Numbered from the stretch's first letter, positions 50,833 to 60,062 are shown. The stretch: 64,000 bases of DNA from Syntrophomonadaceae bacterium (GCA_018333865.1 JAGXSE010000009.1:139460-203459), one strand, 5' to 3'. The notes: generated from the sequence alone by a model not told the origin. Made by a program: numbers and translations.

Positions 50833-51851
50833 TTGGAATTAAAAAACTCGGAACAAATCCCGCACGACAAACACGACGAGATGTTCAAGCTACTGCTGGA
50901 AACCTTTTTCGCTGATTTTGTCAACCTATTTTTCCCGCAGGTCAGCCAACTGATGGAGCAAGAACATCTGGAATTCCGGCCCCAGGAAGTAATCACCGAT
51001 GTCTTGGACCAGGAAAAGCACGTGGTGGACATCCTGGTAGAAACCCGCCTCAAAGGCGAAGAAGGCCTGATCCTGATTCACGTGGAGAACCAATCGCAGC
51101 GGCTACCGGACTACAACCGGAAAATGTTCAAATACTTCGCCCGGCTCTACGAAAAGTACCAGCAAAAGATCCTGCCCATTGTAGTGTATGCCCATGACGC
51201 CGCTGTGGAAGAAGAAGATTGCTTCCGGATCGGTTTCTCCTTCCTGGATGTCTTGGAATTTCGCTTTTTCAAAGTACAGCTCATTCAACTGGGTCTTGGC
51301 TTCAGACGAAGGCTGAAGCTTAGAGCCAGTTAATATAGTAGCGTAGCCGCTCTTATCCCGCCGCTTTAAGAAGCGAAGGGTTAGAGCGGGTAGCTATCTA
51401 TGAGAAAGAACCCTGGCGGAAGTACGTCCAAAGCGCCAATCCCGCTGCCGCCGCCCTGATGAGCAAGATGAACTACAGCAAAGCGGAAAGAGTAAACGTG
51501 AAAATTGAATTTACCCGGATGCTGGCCAATATGCGGCTGGACTTGGCCCGGAATACCCTGCTGACTGCCTTTTTTGAAACCTATCTGAAGCTTAGCAAGG
51601 CGGAAGAGGAAGAATACCAGCAACGACTGCCCCGTGAACTAAAACCCGAGGAGGTGAGATATTTCATGGAAATCACCACGTCTTATCATGAAAAAGGCAG
51701 AGAAGAAGGCATAAAGGAAGGTATAAAGGCAAAAGCAAGGGATGTCGCTTTGACAGCTCTAAAAGAAGGTGCGTCCCTGGAGTTTGTCATGAAAATCACC
51801 GGTCTCAGCAAAGAAGAACTGCTGGAGATGCAAAAAGAGCTGCAACAGTAA
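50833..51851 (+). pseudogene. Rpn-family recombination-promoting nuclease, interrupted by a small element
   Basis: The 5' part (TTG start behind GGAGGGG, to about 51289) gives DKHDEMFKLLLETFFADFVN, ITDVLDQEKHVVDILVETR and LILIHVENQSQRLPDYNRKM, the PD-(D/E)XK core of Rpn / transposase_31 proteins. The 3' part is in another frame from 51402 (WRKYVQSANPAAAALMSKM through a coiled-coil end with repeated EGIKEGIKAKA). Removing the shared repeat block between the halves (for example 51290-51396) restores one frame reading LIQLYEKEPWRKY. The gene was therefore intact before the insertion. Downstream 'ORF' starts at 51459 are not real starts. Confidence 0.8.
51284..51403 (+). mobile_element. Small palindromic element (IS200/IS605-like, non-autonomous), copy 1
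   Basis: A 120-base block shared with 55706-55838 in inverted orientation. The left part has a hairpin GCTTCAG...CTGAAGC after TTCAAC. The right part has a damaged CCCGCCGCTT...AAGCG hairpin and ends AGAGCGGGTAGCTATCTATGA. Sub-terminal hairpins, no terminal inverted repeats, no target duplication and insertion next to TTCAAC fit a decayed IS200/IS605-type element or the 3' end of a TnpB guide RNA. No transposase is encoded. Confidence 0.6.
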
Positions 51852-51946
51852 CCTTTGCATTACAATCAAATTTGCATCTTGTGAAATAGTAAAATATCAT
51901 GCTGCAAGACCAGTTGCCCCTATTGCGGTTTGGGAAAGTCGACGCT

Positions 51947-53245
51947 TTAGCCATCGGGTTTCTCCAGGGAATTGATTGTGGACAGCTTTCTTGGGAGGAA
52001 AAAAGCAAGCAAGCCGGCACAGAGCAAGATCCACGCCTTGGCCCGCAAGACCTCTGTGAGCCCCCAGATTTCAGCTAAAATCCCGGTTACTGCAGCGCTT
52101 ACCCCGCCCATGCCAAAAGCCAGGCCAAACATCATGCCGGTTGCCAGCACCGCATTTGCAGAAAGGAGTTCCTGTCCCAATACTACCGTGGCAGGATAGG
52201 TGGCTTCAAGCAGAAAATTCGTCAACAGCAACAGGATTATCGCCACTGGACCTGAGCTGATAAAAAAGCCAAAAAGGGTCGCCGCTGCAATTATATTAGT
52301 CACAATAATCCCCATGCGCCGATCCATAACATCGGAAACCATTCCCCCCAGGAAACTTCCAACCGCCCCGGCAAATAAAAATGCAGATAAAATTTTTCCA
52401 GTGAAAAGGTAGTCGTAACCCTGAAATGTGTAGTAAAAAGGAATATAAACCATCAAGGCGCGGGATACCCATCCTCTCATTACCATTAGCAAATTGAGCA
52501 GGATCAACGGAAAAAGGATCTTCCCGCCCTGGCTTTGTTTTTCCACTGTCTGCCCTTCTGTTGGCCGGGGGCCTGAATGGAAGGACACTTTTTTCATGAT
52601 GAACAATTCCTCGCCTGGCCGGTAAAAGCACATCAGCCCGCCCACAAGCAGCGCTGGAATCAAAAGCAAGGCCAAACTGGGCAACCCGCCTGAACCGGCA
52701 GCTAATGGAATGGTGACAAGCGGCGCCAGGGAAATCCCCAAATAGCCTGCCGCTATATAGATAGACATGAACAGCCCTTTTTTCTCGCCTGCGGTTGCAG
52801 TTGCCGCCACAGCTCCCAACGGATGAAAAACTGCCGATCCGATTCCGCCCATGCACGCCATTAAAACCAGCCAGAAATAGCTTGGAGCAAAGCCAATGAG
52901 ACAAAACCAGCCTCCTAGCCAGATTAAGCTTAGCGGAAGCAACAACCCGCAGTTGTGACGGTTTAATACTAGCCCTAAAATTGGTTGGGTCCAGGCGGAT
53001 AAAATAGAAACAATGGAAACCGCAATGCCAGCCATTGCCATGGAAAAGCCTAGTTTGGCAGAAAGTAATGGCATCAGTGGAGCTAACATTGTTACATATG
53101 CATCAACCAGGAAATGAGCTGCAACAATCAGGGTAAAGCCAGCTACAGGGGACTGAAAACCCCTGGTGCCGCTAAAAACGGCAAGGCTATTCTTTTCCTT
53201 TAAGCCATCCGGCAAGAAAACACCTCGCGATCGATTGCTCTCCAT
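51947..53245 (-). CDS. MFS exporter, fosmidomycin-resistance (Fsr)-like
   Basis: A 432-residue major facilitator with about 12 hydrophobic segments. GGIGSAVFHPLGAVAATAT near 140 is the Fsr-type signature, together with AGSGGLPSLALLLIPALLV and ALMVYIPFYY. It is a likely drug or metabolite exporter; substrate unknown. The frame has an ATG at 53245 with a 35-residue extension before the first membrane segment, so a start further in (near residue 35) is possible. Single gene. Confidence 0.8.
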   Translation of the reverse strand: MESNRSRGVFLPDGLKEKNSLAVFSGTRGFQSPVAGFTLIVAAHFLVDAYVTMLAPLMPLLSAKLGFSMAMAGIAVSIVSILSAWTQPILGLVLNRHNCGLLLPLSLIWLGGWFCLIGFAPSYFWLVLMACMGGIGSAVFHPLGAVAATATAGEKKGLFMSIYIAAGYLGISLAPLVTIPLAAGSGGLPSLALLLIPALLVGGLMCFYRPGEELFIMKKVSFHSGPRPTEGQTVEKQSQGGKILFPLILLNLLMVMRGWVSRALMVYIPFYYTFQGYDYLFTGKILSAFLFAGAVGSFLGGMVSDVMDRRMGIIVTNIIAAATLFGFFISSGPVAIILLLLTNFLLEATYPATVVLGQELLSANAVLATGMMFGLAFGMGGVSAAVTGILAEIWGLTEVLRAKAWILLCAGLLAFFLPRKLSTINSLEKPDG

Positions 53246-53350
53246 ATTATTAAAGACTGCGGCAAATCTCCCTGCTGCCCCTGGCGGGGTGGTGCCAACA
53301 CAAGGTTAAACACCGTAACTACTCAGCAGCATATCTATTGCTAGATATTT

Positions 53351-53515
53351 AGAATTCAGAATTCAGTAGTCAGTAGTCAGAATGTAAAAAGATAAAAAGC
53401 TTTTCGGGGGGCATTCTTTTTTGTTAAGAATTCTTGTTTGTCTTAATTACGATTTCTGCCCATTTGCTTCTCGTTACATAAATCTTTTATTCTGAATTCT
53501 GACTCCTGACTTCTG
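53351..53515. repeat. Inverted pair of GAATTC-rich repeats
   Basis: The 319-base gap between the Fsr-like gene and the sigma54 activator holds no gene. Left arm 53351-53383 (AGAATTCAGAATTCAG, then AGTCAGTAGTCAGAAT) is roughly complementary to the right arm 53489-53515 (ATTCTGAATTCTGACTCC, then TGACTTCT). About 105 A/T-rich bases lie between. It resembles the widespread 'attctgaattctgactcctg' repeats. Confidence 0.55.
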
Positions 53516-53564
53516 GGTATTTACGAAATTAGCTCTAATCATTCCCCTGTTACAAAAGAGCAGT

Positions 53565-55679
53565 CTACTCCCACCTGCGGGAAAAGGTTTTGTATTTATT
53601 CAGCTTCCGCACAACAGTGGATTGGTTGACATTGAGCAGTTCTGCCACCTTGTAGGTTGTATCACAGCTCTCTAAAGCCTTTTCTAAGAGTTGCCGCTCA
53701 ACCTCTTCCACAGCCTTCTTCAGGGGAACCAGTCCGCTGACAGTGATCACTTGCTCAATTCTAATCACTTCATGCACCAGGTGGCGCTTCAGGGCTTCCT
53801 CTGTAATCAGTTCGCCTGGATTGGTTACAAACAGGCGTTCCACAACATTCTCCAACTCCCGCACATTCCCTGGCCAATCGTAATTCACCAGCAATTCCAG
53901 GGCTACCGGTGAAAAATCTTTTGCCTGCTTAAACTTTTCACTGAACTTATCCCGAAAATGAAACAAGAGCGGAATGATATCCTCCTTCCTTTCCCTCAGA
54001 GGAGGAATGTGGATGGGCACCACATTTAAACGGAAGTACAAATCCTCCCGGAAGTTCCCCTGCCGCACCTTCACCAACAAATTTTGGTTGGTGGCAGCTA
54101 CAATGTGGACGTTGATTGAACGGGGCTTTGCTCCCCCCAGGCGAACCAGTTCCTTATCCTGCAAGGCCCGCAGCAGCTTCGCCTGGAGAGAGGCCGGCAG
54201 GTCTCCAATCTCATCAAGGAATAGGGTTCCGTTATGGGCTAGTTCAAACAGGCCAGCCTTGCCGGCCCTGCTTGCACCGGTAAACGCCCCGGCCTCATAG
54301 CCAAAAAGTTCTGACTCCAGCAGGGTTTCCGGAATGGCGCCGCAGTTGATCTTGATAAAAGGCCCCTGCCGCCGCAGGCTGTTACTATGAATGATCTTGG
54401 CTACAATTTCCTTGCCGACACCGGACTCCCCCAAGATCAGCACAGTAGAATCTGACTGAGCTACCCGCATGGCAAGTTCCAGCACTTTTCTCATCGCTGC
54501 GGAATGGGCGACAATTCCCTCTTGCCGCATTAGCTGCAGCCTCAGTTCCTCCAGCTCCGACTTGTATCTTTTAGACTCCTCACTGGTTTTTCCCAGTTGT
54601 CGCTTAACCTTGTTCAATTCGCCGATATCCCTGACATTGATCACTACCCTGACAACCTTGTTCATCTCATTCAGCACCGGGCTGGCAGTGAAAATCAGGC
54701 TCTTGGGGGGTATTTGGTTATTGTAGACAACGCTCACTGTCCCCATCTGCTGCAGGATCGTTTCCAGCAAAGGAATCCCCGCAACTTCGCTGGTTATTAC
54801 ATCCTGCAGCCGCAGGCCAATCACATCCGCCTGCGCTCCCGCAATCCGGATAAAAGCCCGGTTGGCCCGCAGGATCTTCCCCTGGCTGTCAGTGACAACT
54901 ATCCCGTCATAGGAGGACTCCACCACTGTCTCCAATTCTTTATTGAGCTCTTTAACCACGCTTAGTTCTTCATAAATATCCTCCATCTCGGAGATATCCT
55001 GAAATACTCCCACCGCCCCCGCTACCCGCCCATCCTGGACAATTGGGGTCCTGTTGGTAATATATTTGCGCCGGCCCACCTGGTACTTCCTGGCAAATTG
55101 GGGCTGTCCCGTCCGCACAACCTCCAATAACCCGCTTGGCGCCACCACATCGGTGAGGAAACGGCCGATGGCTTCCTCCTTGCTGCGCTTGGCAAGGCGT
55201 TCCGCAGCCGGATTAAAAGAGGTGATCAACCCGTTGGAGTCAATAGCTAAAATACCATTGTGGGCAGAGTTTAAAATGGCGTCCAGCTCTTTTACCCGGT
55301 ACTCCGCCAGCCGGCAATAAGCGGTTTTAAGCTGCTTCTCGCTGACCACCCCGGTAAAAAGCCCTGTTTGATCAAAAACCGGGAAAACACTGCCCGCCAG
55401 GTTCCACATATCCTTAACATAGGCGTCTTCTTTCAGGCAAGCTGCTATCGGTTTTACAAATTGCCAGGCAAAGAGGTTTTCCGTAATCTGTTCCGCATTC
55501 AGCATGGTATCCAAAAGGGATTCCATGGTAACCATTCCCAGCATCCGGCCGAATTCATCCTGAACTGGCAATCCCTCAATCCCATTATCCGCAAGAATTT
55601 TTAAAACGTCTTTCAGGGTATGCCGTACTTGCAGGCAGGTCGAGGTCCTGGTCATCACGTCCTTGATTCTGGTAAACAT
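53565..55679 (-). CDS. Sigma-54-dependent activator with CBS and PAS domains
   Basis: A 704-residue enhancer-binding protein. Residues about 1-115 hold a CBS pair (VMTRTSTCLQVRHTLKDVLK). Two PAS-like domains at about 125-235 and 240-360 follow, then the AAA domain with GESGVGKE near 418 and GAFTGAS near 466, and a C-terminal Fis-type helix-turn-helix (KVAELLNVNQSTVVRKLNKY). GAFTGA contacts sigma54. The CBS pair probably binds an adenine nucleotide or related ligand; PAS may sense an acyl compound or redox state. ATG 55679 behind GGGGGAGGG. It lies at the end of the TRAP/beta-oxidation operon on the same strand and is its likely activator. Confidence 0.88.
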   Translation of the reverse strand: MFTRIKDVMTRTSTCLQVRHTLKDVLKILADNGIEGLPVQDEFGRMLGMVTMESLLDTMLNAEQITENLFAWQFVKPIAACLKEDAYVKDMWNLAGSVFPVFDQTGLFTGVVSEKQLKTAYCRLAEYRVKELDAILNSAHNGILAIDSNGLITSFNPAAERLAKRSKEEAIGRFLTDVVAPSGLLEVVRTGQPQFARKYQVGRRKYITNRTPIVQDGRVAGAVGVFQDISEMEDIYEELSVVKELNKELETVVESSYDGIVVTDSQGKILRANRAFIRIAGAQADVIGLRLQDVITSEVAGIPLLETILQQMGTVSVVYNNQIPPKSLIFTASPVLNEMNKVVRVVINVRDIGELNKVKRQLGKTSEESKRYKSELEELRLQLMRQEGIVAHSAAMRKVLELAMRVAQSDSTVLILGESGVGKEIVAKIIHSNSLRRQGPFIKINCGAIPETLLESELFGYEAGAFTGASRAGKAGLFELAHNGTLFLDEIGDLPASLQAKLLRALQDKELVRLGGAKPRSINVHIVAATNQNLLVKVRQGNFREDLYFRLNVVPIHIPPLRERKEDIIPLLFHFRDKFSEKFKQAKDFSPVALELLVNYDWPGNVRELENVVERLFVTNPGELITEEALKRHLVHEVIRIEQVITVSGLVPLKKAVEEVERQLLEKALESCDTTYKVAELLNVNQSTVVRKLNKYKTFSRRWE

Positions 55680-55705
55680 AGACCCTCCCCCTAAGAACCA
55701 TTTTA

Positions 55706-55838
55706 TCATAGATAGCTACCCGCTCTAATACCCCCGCTTCTTAAAGCGGCGGGATAAGAGCGGCTACGCTACTATATTAACTGGCTCTAAGCTTCAGTGG
55801 GGGTTGCAATCCCCCTCTGAAGCCAAGACCCAGTTGAA
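55706..55838 (-). mobile_element. Small palindromic element (IS200/IS605-like, non-autonomous), copy 2
   Basis: A 133-base inverted copy of 51284-51403, better preserved. Read on the minus strand it starts after TTCAAC. The left hairpin is GCTTCAG, AGGGGGATTGCAACCCCC, CTGAAGC, and the right hairpin is CCCGCCGCTTTAAGAAGCGGGGG, before AGAGCGGGTAGCTATCTATGA. It lies between the SDR gene and the sigma54 activator start. Confidence 0.65.
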
Positions 55839-55905
55839 CATATCCGCAGGCCAGGGTTGTTTAATCTTCGCCTTTTCTTCCAAATATACCTTTTTTTGAC
55901 CGTCC

Positions 55906-56661
55906 CTAAGCAGTAGAACCTCCGTCAACAAATACTGTCTGTCCGGTGATAAAACCTGAAGCTTCCGAGGCCAGGAATATTACTACCCCAGCCAGATCCT
56001 GATCTGTGCCCAGTCTGCCCATAGGTATTCGCCGCAGAATTTCTGCTTTTTTTTCCTTAATAAACCCAGCGGTCATTGGGGTCTCAAAATAGGTTGGGGC
56101 AATGGCATTGACCTGAATATTCTGATCAACCCATTCCAGAGCCATCACCTTGGTTAGTTGGATCACCCCACCCTTACTGGCGCAGTACGGCCCTAACAGG
56201 GGCCTTCCCTTGACTCCTGCAACCGAAGCGATGTTGATAATCTTTCCTTTCTTTTGCCGGACCATCACCCGGCCTACCGCCTGGCCAACCAGGAAAATCC
56301 CTTTCAAATTGGTGTCGATCACCTGATCCCATTCCTCTTCCGCCAATTCCAAAAGCGGTTTGCGAATATTCATGCCGGCATTATTGACCAGGATATCGAT
56401 CCTGCCAAATTTATCGACAACTGAGGCCACCATTTTTTCTACTTCCGCTTTTTCGGTTACGTCGGCCCGGTAAGCTTCGGCACTGATACCAAATGCAGCC
56501 AACTCACCGGCCGCTTTTGCTCCTTCGGCCAGGTTGCGGCTGGTTACTGCCACATTCACCCCTGCCTGAGCCAGGGCCCTGGCCATACCGTAACCAATAC
56601 CCTTGCTGCCACCTGTTACCAGGGCTACTTTCCCTTTTAAATCTGTGCCAGGATAAACCAA
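55906..56661 (-). CDS. Short-chain dehydrogenase/reductase
   Basis: A 251-residue classical SDR. It has the NAD(P)-binding TGGSKGIGYGMARALAQAG, NNAG in DILVNNAGMNIRKP, the Ser/Tyr/Lys set in ASVAGVKGRPLLGPYCASKG, and the C-terminal ASGFITGQTVFVDGG. It is similar to 3-oxoacyl-ACP reductase and gluconate 5-dehydrogenase types; substrate unknown. I favour the TTG at 56661, eight bases after AAAGGAG; GTG 56679 is the alternative. Last structural gene of the operon, 6-24 bases after the TRAP permease. Confidence 0.82.
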   Translation of the reverse strand: MVYPGTDLKGKVALVTGGSKGIGYGMARALAQAGVNVAVTSRNLAEGAKAAGELAAFGISAEAYRADVTEKAEVEKMVASVVDKFGRIDILVNNAGMNIRKPLLELAEEEWDQVIDTNLKGIFLVGQAVGRVMVRQKKGKIINIASVAGVKGRPLLGPYCASKGGVIQLTKVMALEWVDQNIQVNAIAPTYFETPMTAGFIKEKKAEILRRIPMGRLGTDQDLAGVVIFLASEASGFITGQTVFVDGGSTA

Positions 56662-56685
56662 CAGACCATCTCCTTTCACAGGCGA

Positions 56686-58662
56686 TTAATTTTTGGCCAA
56701 CCGCCCTGTTTCCGCTGTTAGGATTTCCTTCCTGTTTTGGACTAACTGCCAGGCAATTGTGAGGCCGATCAGTACCGCTCCTATAAGATCAGTAACCAAC
56801 CCCGGGTCGATTGTTAAGAAGGCTACTACCAACATCAATACTCTTTGCATCCAGTTCATCGATCTTAATAGCCAGCCCTGCAGGACAACAGCAAAACAGG
56901 TGATGCCAATCATCGAAGTAACGGCGATCTGAATAATTTCTGCTGTAGTCCCTTGCAACAGAAGCTCATTGTTGAAAATAAACATATAGGGGACCATAAA
57001 CCCGGCCACACCGATCCTGGCGGCTTCCCAGGCAGTTTTTACGGCATTGCCCCCCGCCATCCCAGCGGCAACATAGGCTGTAATTGCCACCGGCGGAGTA
57101 ATCCCGGAAATAATACCGAAATAGAACACGTACAGGTGGGCGGCAATTGCAGGCACATCAAGTCTTTCTAAGGCCGGAGCCGCCAGCATGGCCAAGACGA
57201 CATAGGCGGCAACAGTCGGCATTCCCATACCGAGAATAAGCGAGGCGATCATCACCAGGAACAGCAGGGGTACCAGTTCACCGCCGGAAAGCTCAATTGC
57301 CAGGCGGGAAAAGCGAATGCCCAGGCCAGTCATGACCACCGATCCTACAATGATTGCGGCCGCAGCAACCGCCATTACAACTGCTATCGAGCTTCTGACT
57401 CCGTCTTCCAGGGCCTCCAGTGCCCCCAACAAACCGATCCTGTTGCTGTAATTAATCCAACTTAAAACAATACAGGAAACAATAGCCCAAAAGCCTGCCA
57501 TCATGGGGCTATAGCCAATAATTAATAGCGCTACGATCAGGATCAAGGGTGTCATCATGTACCAGCCTTTTCGCAGCACTGTCCAAAGGTGAGGCATCTC
57601 GTGGGGCTGCATCCCCTGCATCCCGGTTTTTCGTGCCTCCAAGTACACCACAACCCCCGCCGTAAAGAAGTAGAGGATAGCTGGGATCAGGGCCATCCCG
57701 GCGATCTTGATGTAAGGCACCCCTAAAGTATCGGCCATAATAAAAGCGCTGGCACCCATGATGGGAGGCATAATCTGGCCCCCCTGGGAGGCAACAGCCT
57801 CCACAGCGCCGGCAAATTCTTTGCGATAACCTATTCTTTTCATCAGCGGGATGGTAAAGGCGCCGGTGATGGTGACATTAGCGACACCATTCCCGGTAAC
57901 AGTCCCTATCATCGCACTGGAAACAACAGCCACCAGTGCCGGACCTCCCCGCACCCGGCCCAATAAGGCACAGGCCAGGTCGATAAAGAACCTGCCTATT
58001 CCTGATTTCACCAGAAAGGCCCCAAAGAGGACAAACAAGATCAGAACAGTGGCGGTAATGTTAATCAGGTCGCCAAAGATGCCTAATGAGGTTACAAACA
58101 TGTAATCAATCATTACATCAAAATGAAAGCCCCGGTGGCCTAACAGCCCGGGCAGGTAAGGGCCGATAAAGATATAGCACATAAAAAACCCCGCTACTAT
58201 CGCAACCGGCCAGCCGTTGCTGCGGCGGCACCCTTCGATGATCAAAAAGATCAGGATGCTGCCAAAAACCAGGTCCCACAGGATGGGGAGACCGGCCCGG
58301 TACTCCGTGCCGGGATACTGGAAAAACATATAGGCGGTTGTGGCAAGGGCCAGCAAAAAGGGCACCACATCCATCAACAAGCTCACTTTGCCTTTGCGGA
58401 AAGGATGGTAATAAAAGGTCAGGATCAGCATCAGACCGACGAACAAGGAGCGAAACTGCCAGGCCGGAAAGGGCGGGCCATATCTAGCCGTATAGATTGC
58501 TCCCAGAGCAATCAAGACACCCAGAACCGCGATCAGCCCCCTGCCGATTCGCAGCCAGGTATCCATCTTTTCATCATTATAGAGCACCCGGGTGACCAGT
58601 GGCCGGGAGGCCATTTTGCCAGCGTCTTCTAACGGCCGCTCTATATGGTTAGCTTCTTTCAA
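56686..58662 (-). CDS. TRAP transporter fused permease (DctQM), TAXI type
   Basis: A 658-residue membrane protein with about 16 hydrophobic segments, combining the four-helix small subunit (first 150 residues) and the 12-helix large subunit. The large subunit motifs include GNGVANVTITGAFTIPLMKR, GGQIMPPIMGASAFIMAD and GMGMPTVAAYVVLAMLAAPA. It imports an organic acid using the ion gradient, with the binding protein encoded just upstream. TTG 58662 behind AGGAGGGG. Confidence 0.92.
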   Translation of the reverse strand: MKEANHIERPLEDAGKMASRPLVTRVLYNDEKMDTWLRIGRGLIAVLGVLIALGAIYTARYGPPFPAWQFRSLFVGLMLILTFYYHPFRKGKVSLLMDVVPFLLALATTAYMFFQYPGTEYRAGLPILWDLVFGSILIFLIIEGCRRSNGWPVAIVAGFFMCYIFIGPYLPGLLGHRGFHFDVMIDYMFVTSLGIFGDLINITATVLILFVLFGAFLVKSGIGRFFIDLACALLGRVRGGPALVAVVSSAMIGTVTGNGVANVTITGAFTIPLMKRIGYRKEFAGAVEAVASQGGQIMPPIMGASAFIMADTLGVPYIKIAGMALIPAILYFFTAGVVVYLEARKTGMQGMQPHEMPHLWTVLRKGWYMMTPLILIVALLIIGYSPMMAGFWAIVSCIVLSWINYSNRIGLLGALEALEDGVRSSIAVVMAVAAAAIIVGSVVMTGLGIRFSRLAIELSGGELVPLLFLVMIASLILGMGMPTVAAYVVLAMLAAPALERLDVPAIAAHLYVFYFGIISGITPPVAITAYVAAGMAGGNAVKTAWEAARIGVAGFMVPYMFIFNNELLLQGTTAEIIQIAVTSMIGITCFAVVLQGWLLRSMNWMQRVLMLVVAFLTIDPGLVTDLIGAVLIGLTIAWQLVQNRKEILTAETGRLAKN

Positions 58663-58701
58663 AAAAACCCCTCCTAACGCTAAAAAATCCTGCTGGAACA
58701 A

Positions 58702-58735
58702 GGGATAGCAAGGAACTATAGCTCCTCGCTATCCC
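58702..58735 (-). terminator. Inter-cistronic hairpin between binding protein and permease
   Basis: GGGATAGC (58702-58709) and GCTATCCC (58728-58735), with an inner AGGA/TCCT. No U-run. It probably makes binding-protein mRNA more abundant than permease mRNA, by pausing or RNA stability. Confidence 0.6.
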
Positions 58736-58769
58736 GCAAAACCATTGTTTTTATATTGTTTAGCGGTGA

Positions 58770-60062
58770 TTATTTAACCAAACCCCGTTCCCGGTAAAAT
58801 CTCAGGGCACCCGGGTGGAGATGATTTATATCGGTAACACCCTCCAAAGCATTTTCCATAAACATCATGTTCCCTCTTACCGGCTGCTCCCTACGAATGC
58901 GCTCCAGGTTTTCCCACAGGTGCCTGGTAAGCTGGTAAACCAGATCATCCCCCAGGTCCTTATGCACCACCAGGATGCCAGGCTGAGTGACTGTAGGCAC
59001 TTCATAAGTCTGCGCTCGATATGTCCCTGGCGGCAATGGCCTGTCAACGGAGTAGCCAAAACCTCTGGCCTTTAAACCCCTTAAAACCTCTCCCGGAATT
59101 GGAATTGCCCGCATGGGCACGGTACGGTCAACCTCACTGATGGCCGGCACAGCAGGAGCCCCGCCGAGGAAGACAATATCGAGCAAGCGATCCCTGATCA
59201 TATTAGCCGCATCGGCATAGCTCACATATGATACTCTCATGCCCTCAGCCTTTAACCGGTCATAGGTAGTCCCGCGTTCCCGCACCAGCCTGTCGATAAC
59301 CGTAGGACCAGTGCCGCCCGCAGTGGGACCAGGCGATAACCGTAAGGTACCCGCCGCACCGATGATGTGATCAAAAGTCAGGATCCTGCTGGTATCCGGC
59401 ACCATAAAGTACCACCAGACAGGATAGTTTGCCCCCAGAATCCGGATATTCGCCAGTTTTCCATCCCTCGCAAAAGGTCCGGTGCCATTGACAGCGTCCA
59501 CAAAATCTGGGCCAAACCCCCAGCCAATCTGGGCTGTTCCCCTATTGACCGCCCGCAGGTTGGCCACTGCTCCGCCTTCCAGCACGGACAGATTCACCCC
59601 GGGGATTTTATCCATCCAGATGTCATTAAACAAAACAGCCATGGGGTACCATCCCGAACCCAGCGGCCCGGTGATATGAGTCAAGTGCTCAACTCTAGGT
59701 GCCGGAGCTGGCCTTGGGGCCGGTGCAGGCTTAGGCGCCGGGGCCGGTGCCGGTGTTGGCGCCGGTGCCGGTGTTGGTGCCGGTGCCGGTGTTGGCGCCG
59801 GTGCCGGTGTTGGTGCAGGTGCAGGGGCCGGTGTTGGTGCAGGTGCAGGGGCCGGTGTTGGTGCAGGTACCGGTACCGGCGCCGGAGCCGGGGCAGGCTG
59901 TGGCGCAGGTGTTGGTACAGGTGCTGGCGCAGGGGCCGGTGCCGGTGCCGGAGCCGGAGCCTGGGTGACTGGCTGACCGCAGCCGCTCGCGATTGCCAGC
60001 AACATCAGCAGCATGACGGCTGCTAATGCCAGTATTAGCTTTTTATTCCTTATTCTTAACAT
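58770..60062 (-). CDS. TAXI-family TRAP binding lipoprotein with a long Pro-Ala linker
   Basis: A 430-residue lipoprotein. The signal peptide (LILALAAVMLLMLLAIASGC) ends at the lipobox Cys 28. Residues about 35-122 are almost pure alternating Ala-Pro with some Val, Thr, Gln, Lys and Arg. The TAXI domain follows (ITGPLGSGWYPMAVLFNDIW, GGAVANLRAVNRGTAQIGWG, LSPGPTAGGTG). Ordinary TAXI proteins are about 320-340 residues, so the linker accounts for the excess and may hold the binding domain away from the membrane. I chose ATG 60062, which has AGGAGG seven bases upstream; ATG 60068 is too close. It is the binding partner of the permease. Confidence 0.88.
   Translation of the reverse strand: MLRIRNKKLILALAAVMLLMLLAIASGCGQPVTQAPAPAPAPAPAPAPVPTPAPQPAPAPAPVPVPAPTPAPAPAPTPAPAPAPTPAPAPTPAPAPTPAPAPTPAPAPAPKPAPAPRPAPAPRVEHLTHITGPLGSGWYPMAVLFNDIWMDKIPGVNLSVLEGGAVANLRAVNRGTAQIGWGFGPDFVDAVNGTGPFARDGKLANIRILGANYPVWWYFMVPDTSRILTFDHIIGAAGTLRLSPGPTAGGTGPTVIDRLVRERGTTYDRLKAEGMRVSYVSYADAANMIRDRLLDIVFLGGAPAVPAISEVDRTVPMRAIPIPGEVLRGLKARGFGYSVDRPLPPGTYRAQTYEVPTVTQPGILVVHKDLGDDLVYQLTRHLWENLERIRREQPVRGNMMFMENALEGVTDINHLHPGALRFYRERGLVK

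Noticed and set aside
51459-51851. Independent 130-residue gene starting at the internal ATG
   Set aside because: It is the 3' half of the interrupted Rpn gene; coding similarity begins earlier, at about 51402, without a start codon.
59700-59960. Tandem repeats that could be taken for a CRISPR array
   Set aside because: Six-base coding repeats in frame with an Ala-Pro linker; no spacers and no cas genes.
59367-60026. 219-residue plus-strand frame, Arg/Cys-rich
   Set aside because: It is the antisense shadow of the Pro-Ala linker repeat; no ribosome binding site and a composition explained by the repeat.
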